Of a stretch of 9,407 nucleotides of DNA, positions 1 through 7,013 are shown one piece after another. The notes under the pieces are model-generated. The model was not told where the DNA came from, searched no databases, and saw only the letters and a list, made by a program, of their open reading frames with translations. A program made the translations under genes and the position numbers. Origin of the DNA: Lachnospiraceae bacterium UBA7109 (GTDB lineage Bacteria; Bacillota; Clostridia; Lachnospirales; Lachnospiraceae); contig DKYD01000025.1 of NCBI GenBank assembly GCA_002492335.1, forward strand, positions 25,232-34,638. Reading direction: 5' to 3'. The stretch's first letter is position 1. The number at the start of each line of letters is the position of its first letter.

Positions 1-880
1 TGCTTTCAGCATCTGCATTGCTTTGTCTTTATTGGAATGCTGGGAACGCTCATTCTGACATTGTACAACAATACCTGTCGGCAGATGCGTAATACGCACT
101 GCCGAAGATGTTTTATTAATATGCTGTCCTCCTGCGCCGCTTGAGCGGTACGTATCAATCCGAAGATCATCTTCATCAATATCAATATCGATTTCTTCTT
201 CAATATCAGGCAGTACATCACAGGATGCAAACGACGTCTGCCTTTTACCGGCCGCGTTAAACGGCGATATCCGTACCAGACGGTGTACTCCCTTTTCTGA
301 TTTCAAATAACCATAAGCATTTTCGCCATTTACTTCAAATGTAACCGTCTTAATACCCGCGACATCTCCATCCAGAAAATCCAGTACCTGTATTGTAAAT
401 CCTTTTTTCTCTGCCCATCTGTTATACATACGGTACAGCATGCTTGCCCAGTCACAGGATTCCGTACCTCCTGCCCCTGCATGAAGAGTCACAATCGCAT
501 TGCAGGAATCATACTCGCCGGATAAAAGGGTCTCCATCCTCAGGCTTTCGAATTCTTCTTCAAATTCCCGAATTTCACTTTCAATATCAGGAAGCACAGA
601 GGCATCATTCTCCTCATATCCCATTTCAATCAACACCTGGATATCCTCATATGCGGTTTCCAGGCCATGTATCGATTTCACCTGTCCCTGCAGTCTGTTC
701 AGTTCCTTCATAATAACCTGGGATTCTTCGGGGCTGTCCCAAAACCCGGGTTCTTCTATCTTTCGCTCCAGTTCTTCAATTCTCTGTTCCTTGCCGGCAA
801 CGTCAAAGTGAATCCCTCATTTCAGCAAGAGGATCCTCGTAAGAACTCATCAATGTTTTAAATTGATCTAATTCGACCAT
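1..880 (-). CDS. prfB: Peptide chain release factor 2 (RF2), 3' end cut off by the window, with programmed +1 frameshift
   Basis: RF2 recognises UGA and UAA in the ribosomal A site and triggers peptide release. The gene starts at ATG 880 behind AGAGGTGG (894-887). It reads 25 codons to an in-frame TGA at 805-803. Shifting +1 at CTT-TGA-C restores an open frame to the window edge, giving 293 residues; the family is about 365-370, so roughly the last 75 residues are missing. The stop-codon recognition motif SPF falls at residues 205-207 and the catalytic GGQ, in SSGAGGQHINKTSSAVR, at 250-252, the same numbering as E. coli RF2. Residue 246, just before the GGQ loop, is Ser. The N-terminal part (about 1-110) is the helical, Glu-rich domain. 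The gene lies 57 bases downstream of secA, an arrangement also known from Bacillus. Identification is very secure; the frameshift is inferred from the recoding signal and the conserved protein on both sides of it. Confidence 0.97.
802..817 (-). promoter_or_regulatory. RF2 programmed +1 frameshift (autoregulatory recoding) site
   Basis: Read on the minus strand the site is AGG GAT TCA CTT TGA C. CTT is the slippery codon 25 and TGA is codon 26, followed by C, the poor termination context typical of RF2 genes. The internal Shine-Dalgarno-like stretch (GAGGG, 818-814) has its AGG nine bases before CTT, as in E. coli, but lacks the last two G residues of the E. coli AGGGGG. When RF2 is scarce the ribosome pauses on TGA and slips onto the GAC frame; when RF2 is plentiful it terminates after 25 residues. 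Feedback control is family knowledge. The in-frame stop and the continuing frame are seen directly. Confidence 0.93.
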
Positions 881-937
881 CTTCTGCCACCTCTTTTCAT
901 TATTTTCTTTCCATTCATACAGCCTGATACAGCGGTT

Positions 938-3502
938 TTACTTGCGCCCGCAGCACTGCTTATATTTCTTCCCGCTTCCACATGGACACGGGTCATTCGG
1001 ATAAATCTTCTTTTCCGCACGTTTCTTTGGTCCGCGCACTGCACTGTCATCCTTATTGGTGCCTGTTACCTTCGCCACCTCTTCCCTCTCAGCTTTCTGT
1101 TCAATTCTCACATGGAACAAAATACGGACGGTATCCTCCGTAATGGCTCTTGTCATTTCTCCAAACATATCATATCCGAGCATCTTATATTCGATTTTTG
1201 GATCGCGGTTTCCATATGCCTGCAGACCGATTCCCTGGCGAAGCTGATCCATATCATCAATATGTCCCATCCATTTGCTGTCTATTACTTTAAGGAGTAC
1301 TACCCGCTCCAGCTCACGAAGGTGCTCCGGCTCCGGAAATTCTGCTTCTTTTGCCTCATAAGCCTTCGCTGCACGCTCCTTTAATATATGTTTCAGCTCT
1401 TTTTGCTTCATTCCCTTTACTTCCTCTGCCGTTATCGGCCGCATCGGAATGACATTGAAAACGGTTCTGTTAAGAGCAGCAAGATCCCAGTCTTCATAAT
1501 CCTGATCTGCAGAAATTTCTGCATCAACCACATTTTCCAGATAATCGTTAATCATGTGGAAAATGGAATCTCTCATGTTTTCCCCGTCAAGGACACGTTT
1601 TCTCTCTTCATATATAATTTCTCTTTGTTCATTCATAACCTGGTCATATTCTAACAGGTTTTTACGAATACTGAAGTTATTACCTTCAATTCTTTCCTGT
1701 GCTTTTTCTATCGCATTGGAAAGCATTTTATGCTGAATCTGTTCTCCTTCTTCTACACCGAGGGTTTCAAAGACAGACATCAGTTTTTCAGAACCAAACA
1801 GACGCATCAGGTCATCCTCCAGAGAAATATAGAATCTGGATTCTCCCGGATCTCCCTGACGTCCGGAACGTCCACGGAGCTGATTATCAATACGTCTGGA
1901 CTCATGTCTCTCTGTACCGATAATCTTAAGTCCGCCTGCTGCCCTTGCCTCTTCGTCAAGCTTAATATCCGTACCACGCCCGGCCATGTTGGTCGCAATC
2001 GTAACGGCATCATGAATGCCGGCCTCTGCCACAATTTCAGCCTCCATCTCATGGAACTTCGCATTCAGGACATTATGTTTAATTCCCCTCCTCTTCAGCA
2101 TTCCGCTGAGAAGCTCAGATGTCTCAATCGTAATCGTACCTACAAGAACCGGCTGATGCTTCGCGTGTGCCACCTCAATTTCATCGCATACTGCCTTGAA
2201 TTTTTCTTTCTTTGTTTTATAAACAACATCATCCAGGTCTTTTCTGATGACCGGCTTGTTCGTAGGAATCTCTATTACATCCATTCCGTAAATCTCACGG
2301 AACTCCTTTTCCTCAGTAAGAGCAGTACCTGTCATACCTGCTTTTTTATCGAATTTATTAAACAAATTCTGGAACGTAATCGTTGCCAGCGTTTTGCTTT
2401 CTCTCTTTACCTTTACATGCTCTTTTGCTTCGATTGCCTGGTGCAGACCGTCTGAATAACGGCGTCCCGGCATAATACGTCCGGTAAATTCATCTACGAT
2501 CAGCACTTCATCGTCTTTGACCACATAATTCTGATCCCGGAACATCAGGTTGTGCGCACGCAGAGCCAGAATAATATTATGCTGGATTTCCAGATTCTCT
2601 GCATCTGCAAGATTCTCAATATGGAAGAACTGTTCAACCTTTTTCACGCCATCCTCGGTAAGATTGATCGTCTTCTCCTTCTCACTTACAATGAAATCTC
2701 CGGTCTCCTCGATATCCTCTCCCAGAATCGCATTCATCTTGGTAAATTCGCCGCTTGCCTCGCCACGCTCCATCTGACGTGCAAGGATATCGCATGCTTC
2801 ATAAAGCTTTGTGGATTTACCACTCTGACCAGATATAATCAGCGGTGTTCTCGCCTCATCGATCAGAACCGAATCCACCTCATCGATAATGGCATATTTC
2901 AGGCCTCTCTGCACAAGCCTTTCTTTATAAATAACCATGTTATCTCTCAGATAATCAAATCCCAGTTCATTATTCGTTACATATGTGATGTCACAATTAT
3001 ATGCTTCCCGTCTCTCGTCATTATCCATGCTGTTTAACACGACGCCGACCGTCAGTCCCAGAAATTCATGGATCTGTCCCATCCACTCCGCATCACGTTT
3101 CGCCAGATAATCATTAACTGTTACGATGTGGACGCCTTCTCCGGTAAGCCCGTTCAGATAAGCCGGCAGTGTAGATACAAGAGTCTTTCCTTCACCAGTT
3201 CTCATTTCTGCAATACGTCCCTGGTGAAGAATAATACCGCCAATCAATTGCACACGGTAATGCCGCATGCCAAGCACCCGGCTGGCCGCTTCTCTTACCG
3301 TGGCAAATGCCTCCGGCAAAAGATCATCCAGAGTCTCTCCTTCTTTTAATCTGGCTCTGAATTCCCTTGTTTTATTTTTCAGTTCACTGTCGGAAAGCTT
3401 CTGCATCTCCGGTTCCAGAGCTTCTATGGCATCCGCAATCGGATAAATTCGTTTCAATTCGTTTTCACTGTGTGTTCCAAATATTTTCTGTAATAAACCC
3501 AT
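938..3502 (-). CDS. secA: Preprotein translocase ATPase subunit SecA
   Basis: SecA is the peripheral ATPase motor that pushes unfolded preproteins through the SecYEG channel at the cytoplasmic membrane. The 854-residue length is normal for Firmicutes. Landmarks in order: Walker A GEGKT at 103-107 within EMRTGEGKTLVSTLPAYLNG; Walker B-type DEVD at 207-210; DEARTPLIISG at 215-225; the preprotein cross-linking region after it; TGTA at 391-394; the second nucleotide-binding fold with ATNMAGRGTDIKL (503-515) and QLRGRSGRQGDPGESRF (541-557); helical wing and scaffold regions; and a C-terminal zinc-binding tail with Cys839, Cys841, Cys850 and Cys851 (CxCx8CC), which in other bacteria contacts SecB or ribosomes and lipid. 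The start ATG has AAGGAG (3520-3515) 12 bases upstream, a slightly long spacing, but the MGLLQKIFG N-terminus is typical of the family. A candidate promoter precedes it, and prfB follows and may be co-transcribed. No damage is seen. Confidence 0.99.
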   Translation of the reverse strand: MGLLQKIFGTHSENELKRIYPIADAIEALEPEMQKLSDSELKNKTREFRARLKEGETLDDLLPEAFATVREAASRVLGMRHYRVQLIGGIILHQGRIAEMRTGEGKTLVSTLPAYLNGLTGEGVHIVTVNDYLAKRDAEWMGQIHEFLGLTVGVVLNSMDNDERREAYNCDITYVTNNELGFDYLRDNMVIYKERLVQRGLKYAIIDEVDSVLIDEARTPLIISGQSGKSTKLYEACDILARQMERGEASGEFTKMNAILGEDIEETGDFIVSEKEKTINLTEDGVKKVEQFFHIENLADAENLEIQHNIILALRAHNLMFRDQNYVVKDDEVLIVDEFTGRIMPGRRYSDGLHQAIEAKEHVKVKRESKTLATITFQNLFNKFDKKAGMTGTALTEEKEFREIYGMDVIEIPTNKPVIRKDLDDVVYKTKKEKFKAVCDEIEVAHAKHQPVLVGTITIETSELLSGMLKRRGIKHNVLNAKFHEMEAEIVAEAGIHDAVTIATNMAGRGTDIKLDEEARAAGGLKIIGTERHESRRIDNQLRGRSGRQGDPGESRFYISLEDDLMRLFGSEKLMSVFETLGVEEGEQIQHKMLSNAIEKAQERIEGNNFSIRKNLLEYDQVMNEQREIIYEERKRVLDGENMRDSIFHMINDYLENVVDAEISADQDYEDWDLAALNRTVFNVIPMRPITAEEVKGMKQKELKHILKERAAKAYEAKEAEFPEPEHLRELERVVLLKVIDSKWMGHIDDMDQLRQGIGLQAYGNRDPKIEYKMLGYDMFGEMTRAITEDTVRILFHVRIEQKAEREEVAKVTGTNKDDSAVRGPKKRAEKKIYPNDPCPCGSGKKYKQCCGRK

Positions 3503-3543
3503 CTTGATAAGATACTCCTTACTCGTAAATTTACTCAGTCTTC

Positions 3544-3572
3544 ATTCTAACACTATCACTCCGTCAATTCAA
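3544..3572 (-). promoter_or_regulatory. Candidate sigma-A promoter for secA (-prfB)
   Basis: On the minus strand, TTGAAT (3572-3567, 4 of 6 to the -35 consensus) and TAGAAT (3549-3544, 5 of 6 to the -10 consensus) are separated by exactly 17 bases. The -10 lies about 40 bases before the secA start codon, in the 108-base gap after hisA. The predicted leader is short and includes the AAGGAG ribosome binding site. This is motif matching only. Confidence 0.5.
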
Positions 3573-3579
3573 CAAATTT

Positions 3580-3592
3580 ATTAACTGTTAAT
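3580..3592. promoter_or_regulatory. 13-bp dyad upstream of the secA promoter
   Basis: ATTAAC-T-GTTAAT on the plus strand is a perfect inverted repeat with 6-bp arms around one base. It ends 7 bases upstream of the candidate -35 box of secA. It could be a binding site for a dimeric regulator or simply a chance product of AT-rich intergenic DNA. It is too short and AT-rich to be a convincing terminator for hisA, whose stop lies about 20 bases before it. Confidence 0.25.
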
Positions 3593-3610
3593 GAAGTGTT
3601 TGCAAAGTGT

Positions 3611-4381
3611 TCACATTATGTTCTTCACTTTCTCATAAGCAAGTTTACCTCCGAAAAGATCCAGGGCGCTTCCTATCGTAAAATCTATTTTCCCTCCGGA
3701 AACCTTCCGGAAATTCTCGATCTCTTCATATGTGCCGATCCCTCCGGCATATGTGACCGGGCATCCTTCAAAGCTCCCCAGAAGCTTTGCAAGCGCTTCA
3801 TCAATCCCTGATGATCTCCCTTCCACATCTACTCCATGTACCAGAAATTCATCACAATATTCCGCAATTTCTTCTAATACCTGTACACTCAATTTCACAT
3901 TGGTAAAATTCTGCCAGCGGTCTGTAACAATATAATAGTCTTCCCCTTTTTTCCGGCAGCTCAGATCTATCACGATATGCTTCTTTCCTACTGCCTTTTT
4001 CAAAGCATCCATGTTCTCCCAGCGTATCTGCCCGCCTGCGAACACATAAGACGTCACGATTACGTGGCTCGCTCCTTCATCTAAGTATTCTTCCGCATTC
4101 TCCGCCGTAATTCCGCCGCCTGCCTGAAGCCCCTTCGGATATGCATGAAGCGCCCTGAGCGCCTGCTCCTTCGTCTTTTCAAAATACGCGGAGGACGCCG
4201 GGTTAAGCAGGATGACATGTCCGCCTACAAGTCCGTCCCTTTTATATAAATCCGCATAATATTCCGCCCCGTGGGACGCCGCAAAATTCTCCTGTGCAAA
4301 GTCTCCGCTGTCTGCAAGACTTCCGCCTACAATCTGTTTTACCTGTCCATTATGTATATCAATACACGGTCTGAATCGCAT
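3611..4381 (-). CDS. hisA: Phosphoribosylformimino-5-aminoimidazole carboxamide ribotide isomerase, eukaryotic (HIS6) type
   Basis: The enzyme isomerises ProFAR to PRFAR, the fourth step of histidine biosynthesis, using a (beta/alpha)8 barrel. The 256-residue protein begins MRFRPCIDIHNGQVKQIVGG, which resembles the N-terminus I recall for yeast HIS6 and differs from typical bacterial HisA. Visible features: Asp8 in CIDIHNG, the usual first catalytic Asp; GLQAGGGIT (84-92), first phosphate loop; VIDLSCRKK (137-145) with Asp139, the probable second catalytic Asp; FLVHGVDVEG (179-188); TYAGGIGTYEE (210-220), second phosphate loop; and GSALDLFGG (237-245), a HIS6-like C-terminal signature. The start ATG has GGAGG seven bases upstream. 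No other his gene is visible nearby: neighbours are a lipoprotein gene upstream and secA downstream, so it appears to stand alone. PriA-like or HisF activity is less likely. Family membership is firm; the eukaryotic-type subclass comes from recalled sequence similarity. Confidence 0.9.
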   Translation of the reverse strand: MRFRPCIDIHNGQVKQIVGGSLADSGDFAQENFAASHGAEYYADLYKRDGLVGGHVILLNPASSAYFEKTKEQALRALHAYPKGLQAGGGITAENAEEYLDEGASHVIVTSYVFAGGQIRWENMDALKKAVGKKHIVIDLSCRKKGEDYYIVTDRWQNFTNVKLSVQVLEEIAEYCDEFLVHGVDVEGRSSGIDEALAKLLGSFEGCPVTYAGGIGTYEEIENFRKVSGGKIDFTIGSALDLFGGKLAYEKVKNIM

Positions 4382-4399
4382 AAATCCACCTCCACATCC

Positions 4400-4428
4400 A
4401 TCTTAGCATATCTTTCCGCTTATGAAAA
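4400..4428 (-). promoter_or_regulatory. Weak candidate promoter for hisA
   Basis: On the minus strand, TTTTCA (4428-4423) and TAAGAT (4405-4400) are 17 bases apart, each matching 4 of 6 consensus bases. A TG one base before the -10 gives an extended -10 (TGCTAAGAT). Transcription would start very close to the GGAGG ribosome binding site, leaving an unusually short leader, which lowers confidence. Confidence 0.3.
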
Positions 4429-4475
4429 GAGCGTGCCCTGCCGGAATCGGGAAATCCATTCCTTCTACACAGGAA

Positions 4476-4513
4476 AGAGGAATTGAAAACAGGTATAAAC
4501 CTTCAATTCCTCT
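4476..4513 (-). terminator. 12-bp perfect stem-loop between the lipoprotein gene and hisA; possible weak terminator
   Basis: AGAGGAATTGAA (4476-4487) and TTCAATTCCTCT (4502-4513) are perfectly complementary around a 14-base loop. The loop itself contains GGT-ATAA-ACC (4492-4501), which could stack as a small inner hairpin next to the outer stem. In the direction of the genes the stem is followed only by TTTCCTGTG, a poor U-tract, and it starts about 70 bases after the lipoprotein stop. It may be a weak terminator, an mRNA-stabilising or processing structure, or part of the hisA leader. The pairing is seen directly; the role is inferred. Confidence 0.45.
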
Positions 4514-4582
4514 AAAAATAAAGCTGTTATTCAATTCTTAAATTTCTTCATGAAACAACTCTGATACCAGCGCACCCCGCTG

Positions 4583-4927
4583 CTATTGTTTATTTGTATC
4601 ATTCACACTGTTATCCCGGTCATTATTCCCTTTCATGCTGTCTCCGATATCTTCGGCCCCTTCTTTCAAATCATCTCCGATTTCATCCACGGTTCCTTCT
4701 GCATTACCGGTATCTTTACCATCTGTCACATCATTCGTGTCTCCGTCTTCCATTCCATCTGTCACATCATTGGTATCTTTTGTGTCCAGATTATTCTTTT
4801 CATCATCCATTACTGAATTTTCCTTTGAGACATTATCCTTTGCATCATTACTGCTTCCACAGGCAGTAACACTTAACATTGCTCCCAGACACAGAAGCAT
4901 TACCAATAATCTTTTTAACTGTTTCAT
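4583..4927 (-). CDS. Small acidic lipoprotein of unknown function with an internal 12-residue repeat
   Basis: I do not recognise a named family. The 114-residue product starts with MKQLKRLLVMLLCLGAMLSV followed by TACG: a basic n-region, a hydrophobic stretch and a lipobox V-T-A-C with the acylated Cys at residue 23. This predicts export by Sec, cleavage by signal peptidase II and anchoring to the outer face of the membrane. The mature part of about 92 residues is almost entirely Asp, Glu, Asn, Lys, Gly and Thr, has no Cys, and looks disordered. DTNDVTDG occurs at residues 51-58 and again at 63-70, a 12-residue period. It is followed by an amphipathic-looking stretch, DEIGDDLKEGAEDIGDSM (81-98), and an Asn/Asp-rich tail. 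ATG 4927 has AGGAAG 8 bases upstream. It lies 112 bases after fbp and may have its own promoter. The signal peptide makes it a real gene with good confidence. Confidence 0.85.
   Translation of the reverse strand: MKQLKRLLVMLLCLGAMLSVTACGSSNDAKDNVSKENSVMDDEKNNLDTKDTNDVTDGMEDGDTNDVTDGKDTGNAEGTVDEIGDDLKEGAEDIGDSMKGNNDRDNSVNDTNKQ
4719..4771 (-). repeat. In-frame direct repeat (36-bp period) inside the lipoprotein gene
   Basis: The 17-base string CCATCTGTCACATCATT occurs identically at 4719-4735 and 4755-4771 on the plus strand, exactly 36 bases apart. This encodes the repeated DTNDVTDG block of the lipoprotein. Identity at the DNA level suggests a recent tandem duplication of a 12-codon unit and potential for length variation by slippage, without breaking the frame. 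Confidence 0.8.
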
Positions 4928-4964
4928 GTTTCAATCTTCCTTTCATGTATATTGATCTATTTAT

Positions 4965-4999
4965 CAAGTAGTTCTACTTGTTAACAGTAATATTTGCAA
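4965..4999 (-). promoter_or_regulatory. Candidate promoter with overlapping 16-bp operator-like dyad, upstream of the lipoprotein gene
   Basis: On the minus strand, TTGCAA (4999-4994) and TAGAAC (4976-4971) are 17 bases apart, each matching 4 of 6 consensus bases. A perfect inverted repeat CAAGTAG-TT-CTACTTG (4965-4980, plus strand) with 7-bp arms lies directly over the -10 element, the position expected for a repressor site. The promoter boxes are weak; the dyad is seen directly. The gap between fbp and this gene shows no terminator for fbp, so read-through from upstream is also possible. Confidence 0.35.
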
Positions 5000-5039
5000 A
5001 ACATGAAAATATATACATATTGGAAGTTGGAACTTTTTT

Positions 5040-6992
5040 CTATAATTTTTCGGCAATGCGTCCGCTTCTGTATGCGGCAAGAAGCATTTTCAAATCTTCA
5101 ATCTGTTCTTTCAAGTCTTTTCCGATATCCGTATCTCCGACCAGTGTCCGTTCAACTGCACGCTGAACCATAATACTTTCTGAATGGATATCTGTTTCCT
5201 TCTCAATCGCCGCTTCCGTCGATTCAAATGGTTCATGCGCCGCAAGAAACATTCCGTGTGAATTATAAATCAGCGTATATCCTGCAATACCTGTTTCTTT
5301 CTGATATGCCTTTGAAAATCCGCCGTCGATGACAAGAACCTTTCCTCCACACTTAATTGGCTTCTCTCCATTTTTTAATTTTACCGGCACATGGCCGTTA
5401 ATAATATGGCTGCCCTCCGGATTCAATCCAAATTCTTCCAGAATACTGTCTGCAATCTGCGGTTTCTCCAGAAGTGTATAATATGGGTTTTTTACTTCTA
5501 TATGCGTCTCCTCCTCAGCAATAAAATGTCTCTCAAAAGTAGCCATTTTATCTTTTCCAAAAAGCGGGGAATTCTCACTCAGCCAGATATACCACATCAT
5601 ATCCTTTCCCCGTTCTTTTTCCTTGCTGTCCAATGCATAAAATCCTTTTCTCACATAGCTTTCCAGCACCTCATAAAGCGCCTTTCCTTTGTAAGGCCGA
5701 CCATAGATCTGCACGGATTTCAGGCTTCCGTCTGCGTTCAGCGGCACGCAGCCATGATACAGAAGATTTCCGTTATGAACCTTGTAAAGTCCCCCTTTGT
5801 TCAAGAGAAATTTCATATGCATCTGAAGCTTTTCACAATTCGTAAATGCTTTTGTGAGACGTTCCATGACATCTTCCTCAGCCGCAGTCAGTTCATATGG
5901 ATTCTCCGGATCAATCGTCGGGAAATTCTTATCCTTCAGCTCATAGACATTGCCGTCAATCTCGATTACACCCTTCTCATAATCAATCAGATGCAGAAGA
6001 TTTCTATGATCCAGCCCAAAACCCGGATTCTTTTTTATAATCTGCCCTTCCACCTTGAATTGTATAATCGTTATTGCCTTGTACATCAACATATCCAGAT
6101 GAATCTCATCCTGGTCGTGGGTCGTATTTCCCTTTAATTGAAAACACTCACAAGGATCATCACCATAAGTATCCATGGCAAATGCGGCAAGCGGCAACAG
6201 ATTAATTCCATATCCATCTTCCAGAATATCAAGATTTCCATAGCTTGCGCTGATCCGGATTGCATTTGCAATACATCCCTGCTGCCCCGCAGCGGCTCCC
6301 ATCCAAAGTACATCATGATTTCCCCACTGAATATCAACCGAATGATAGCGCATCAGCTTGTCCATAATAATATGCGGCCCCGGCCCACGGTCATAGATAT
6401 CTCCTACAATATGCAGATGATCAACTGCAAGCCTCTGAATCAGTTCACAGAGCGCTGTAATAAATTCTTCTGCCCGGCTGATACTGATAATCGTATTAAC
6501 AATAGAATTATAATAAGATTCCTTATCGGACACCTCAGCCTTTTCCGTAATCAATTCTTCAATTACATAAGCAAATTCTTCCGGCAGCGCCTTTCTTACC
6601 TTCGATCGGGTGTATTTGCTTGCCGCGCACTTACATACCTCAATTAAACGGTACAATGTAATCTTGTACCAGTCGTTCATGTTATCTTCTGTTTTCTTAA
6701 TCCGCTCCATTTTCTCTTTCGGATAATAAATAAGAGTAGCAAGGGCACGCTTATCCCTGCTACTCATAGTATTTCCAAAAACATCATCAACTTTTCGGCG
6801 TACTGCTCCCGAACCATTCTTAAGCACATGGGAAAAAGCCTCATATTCCCCATGAATATCTGTAAGATAATGTTCGGTTCCTTTCGGCAGGTTCAAAATT
6901 GACTGCATGTTAATAATTTCTGTTGACGCCTTTGCAATGGTCGGATAAAGCTCAGAAAGTCTTTCTAAATATCGTGCTTCTAATTCTTTCAT
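5040..6992 (-). CDS. fbp: Fructose-1,6-bisphosphatase, class III (metallophosphoesterase type)
   Basis: This enzyme hydrolyses fructose-1,6-bisphosphate to fructose-6-phosphate, the irreversible gluconeogenic step, in the cytoplasm. Class III enzymes are found mainly in Firmicutes and are unrelated to the class I and II phosphatases. At 650 residues it is close to the Bacillus subtilis Fbp (about 670). The calcineurin-like metal-binding motifs are intact: LTDIHGEY (43-50), VGDIYDRGPGP (196-206) and WGNHDVLWMG (223-232). Later conserved pieces are LYHGCVPL (411-418), IINGHVPVKLKNGE (530-543) with a probable metal-ligand His534, VIDGGFSKAYQ (554-564) and YNSHGMFLAAHEPF (576-589). A cofactor such as Mn2+ is expected from the family. 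The ATG is preceded by AGGAGG at 5-base spacing, and the gene begins 21 bases after dapB, so it probably shares the dapAB transcript. It ends with TAG and has no evident terminator. Confidence 0.97.
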   Translation of the reverse strand: MKELEARYLERLSELYPTIAKASTEIINMQSILNLPKGTEHYLTDIHGEYEAFSHVLKNGSGAVRRKVDDVFGNTMSSRDKRALATLIYYPKEKMERIKKTEDNMNDWYKITLYRLIEVCKCAASKYTRSKVRKALPEEFAYVIEELITEKAEVSDKESYYNSIVNTIISISRAEEFITALCELIQRLAVDHLHIVGDIYDRGPGPHIIMDKLMRYHSVDIQWGNHDVLWMGAAAGQQGCIANAIRISASYGNLDILEDGYGINLLPLAAFAMDTYGDDPCECFQLKGNTTHDQDEIHLDMLMYKAITIIQFKVEGQIIKKNPGFGLDHRNLLHLIDYEKGVIEIDGNVYELKDKNFPTIDPENPYELTAAEEDVMERLTKAFTNCEKLQMHMKFLLNKGGLYKVHNGNLLYHGCVPLNADGSLKSVQIYGRPYKGKALYEVLESYVRKGFYALDSKEKERGKDMMWYIWLSENSPLFGKDKMATFERHFIAEEETHIEVKNPYYTLLEKPQIADSILEEFGLNPEGSHIINGHVPVKLKNGEKPIKCGGKVLVIDGGFSKAYQKETGIAGYTLIYNSHGMFLAAHEPFESTEAAIEKETDIHSESIMVQRAVERTLVGDTDIGKDLKEQIEDLKMLLAAYRSGRIAEKL

Positions 6993-7013
6993 AAACTCCT
7001 CCTGAATAATTTT

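Noticed and set aside
1..880. prfB as a pseudogene broken by an internal stop
   Set aside because: The stop is exactly at codon 26 in the CTT-TGA-C context with conserved RF2 sequence on both sides, which is the known programmed frameshift and not a mutation.
1730..2455. A 241-codon open frame on the plus strand
   Set aside because: It lies wholly antisense inside the unmistakable secA gene. Its product is rich in Cys, Phe, Leu and Ile with no recognisable motif, and it reads like a reverse-strand shadow.
4568..4582. GC-rich mini-hairpin CAGCG-CACCC-CGCTG right after the lipoprotein stop
   Set aside because: The 5-bp arms are short and no T-run follows in the direction of transcription, so I could not support it as a terminator.
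5026..5039. Terminator AGTT-GG-AACT followed by a T-run just after fbp
   Set aside because: The T-run follows the tiny stem only on the plus strand, opposite to all genes here. On the fbp strand the As precede the stem, so it cannot terminate fbp, and the stem is only about 4-5 bp.
5391..6137. A 248-codon open frame on the plus strand
   Set aside because: It is antisense to the conserved middle of fbp, with no ribosome binding site that stands out and no recognisable domain, so it is a shadow.
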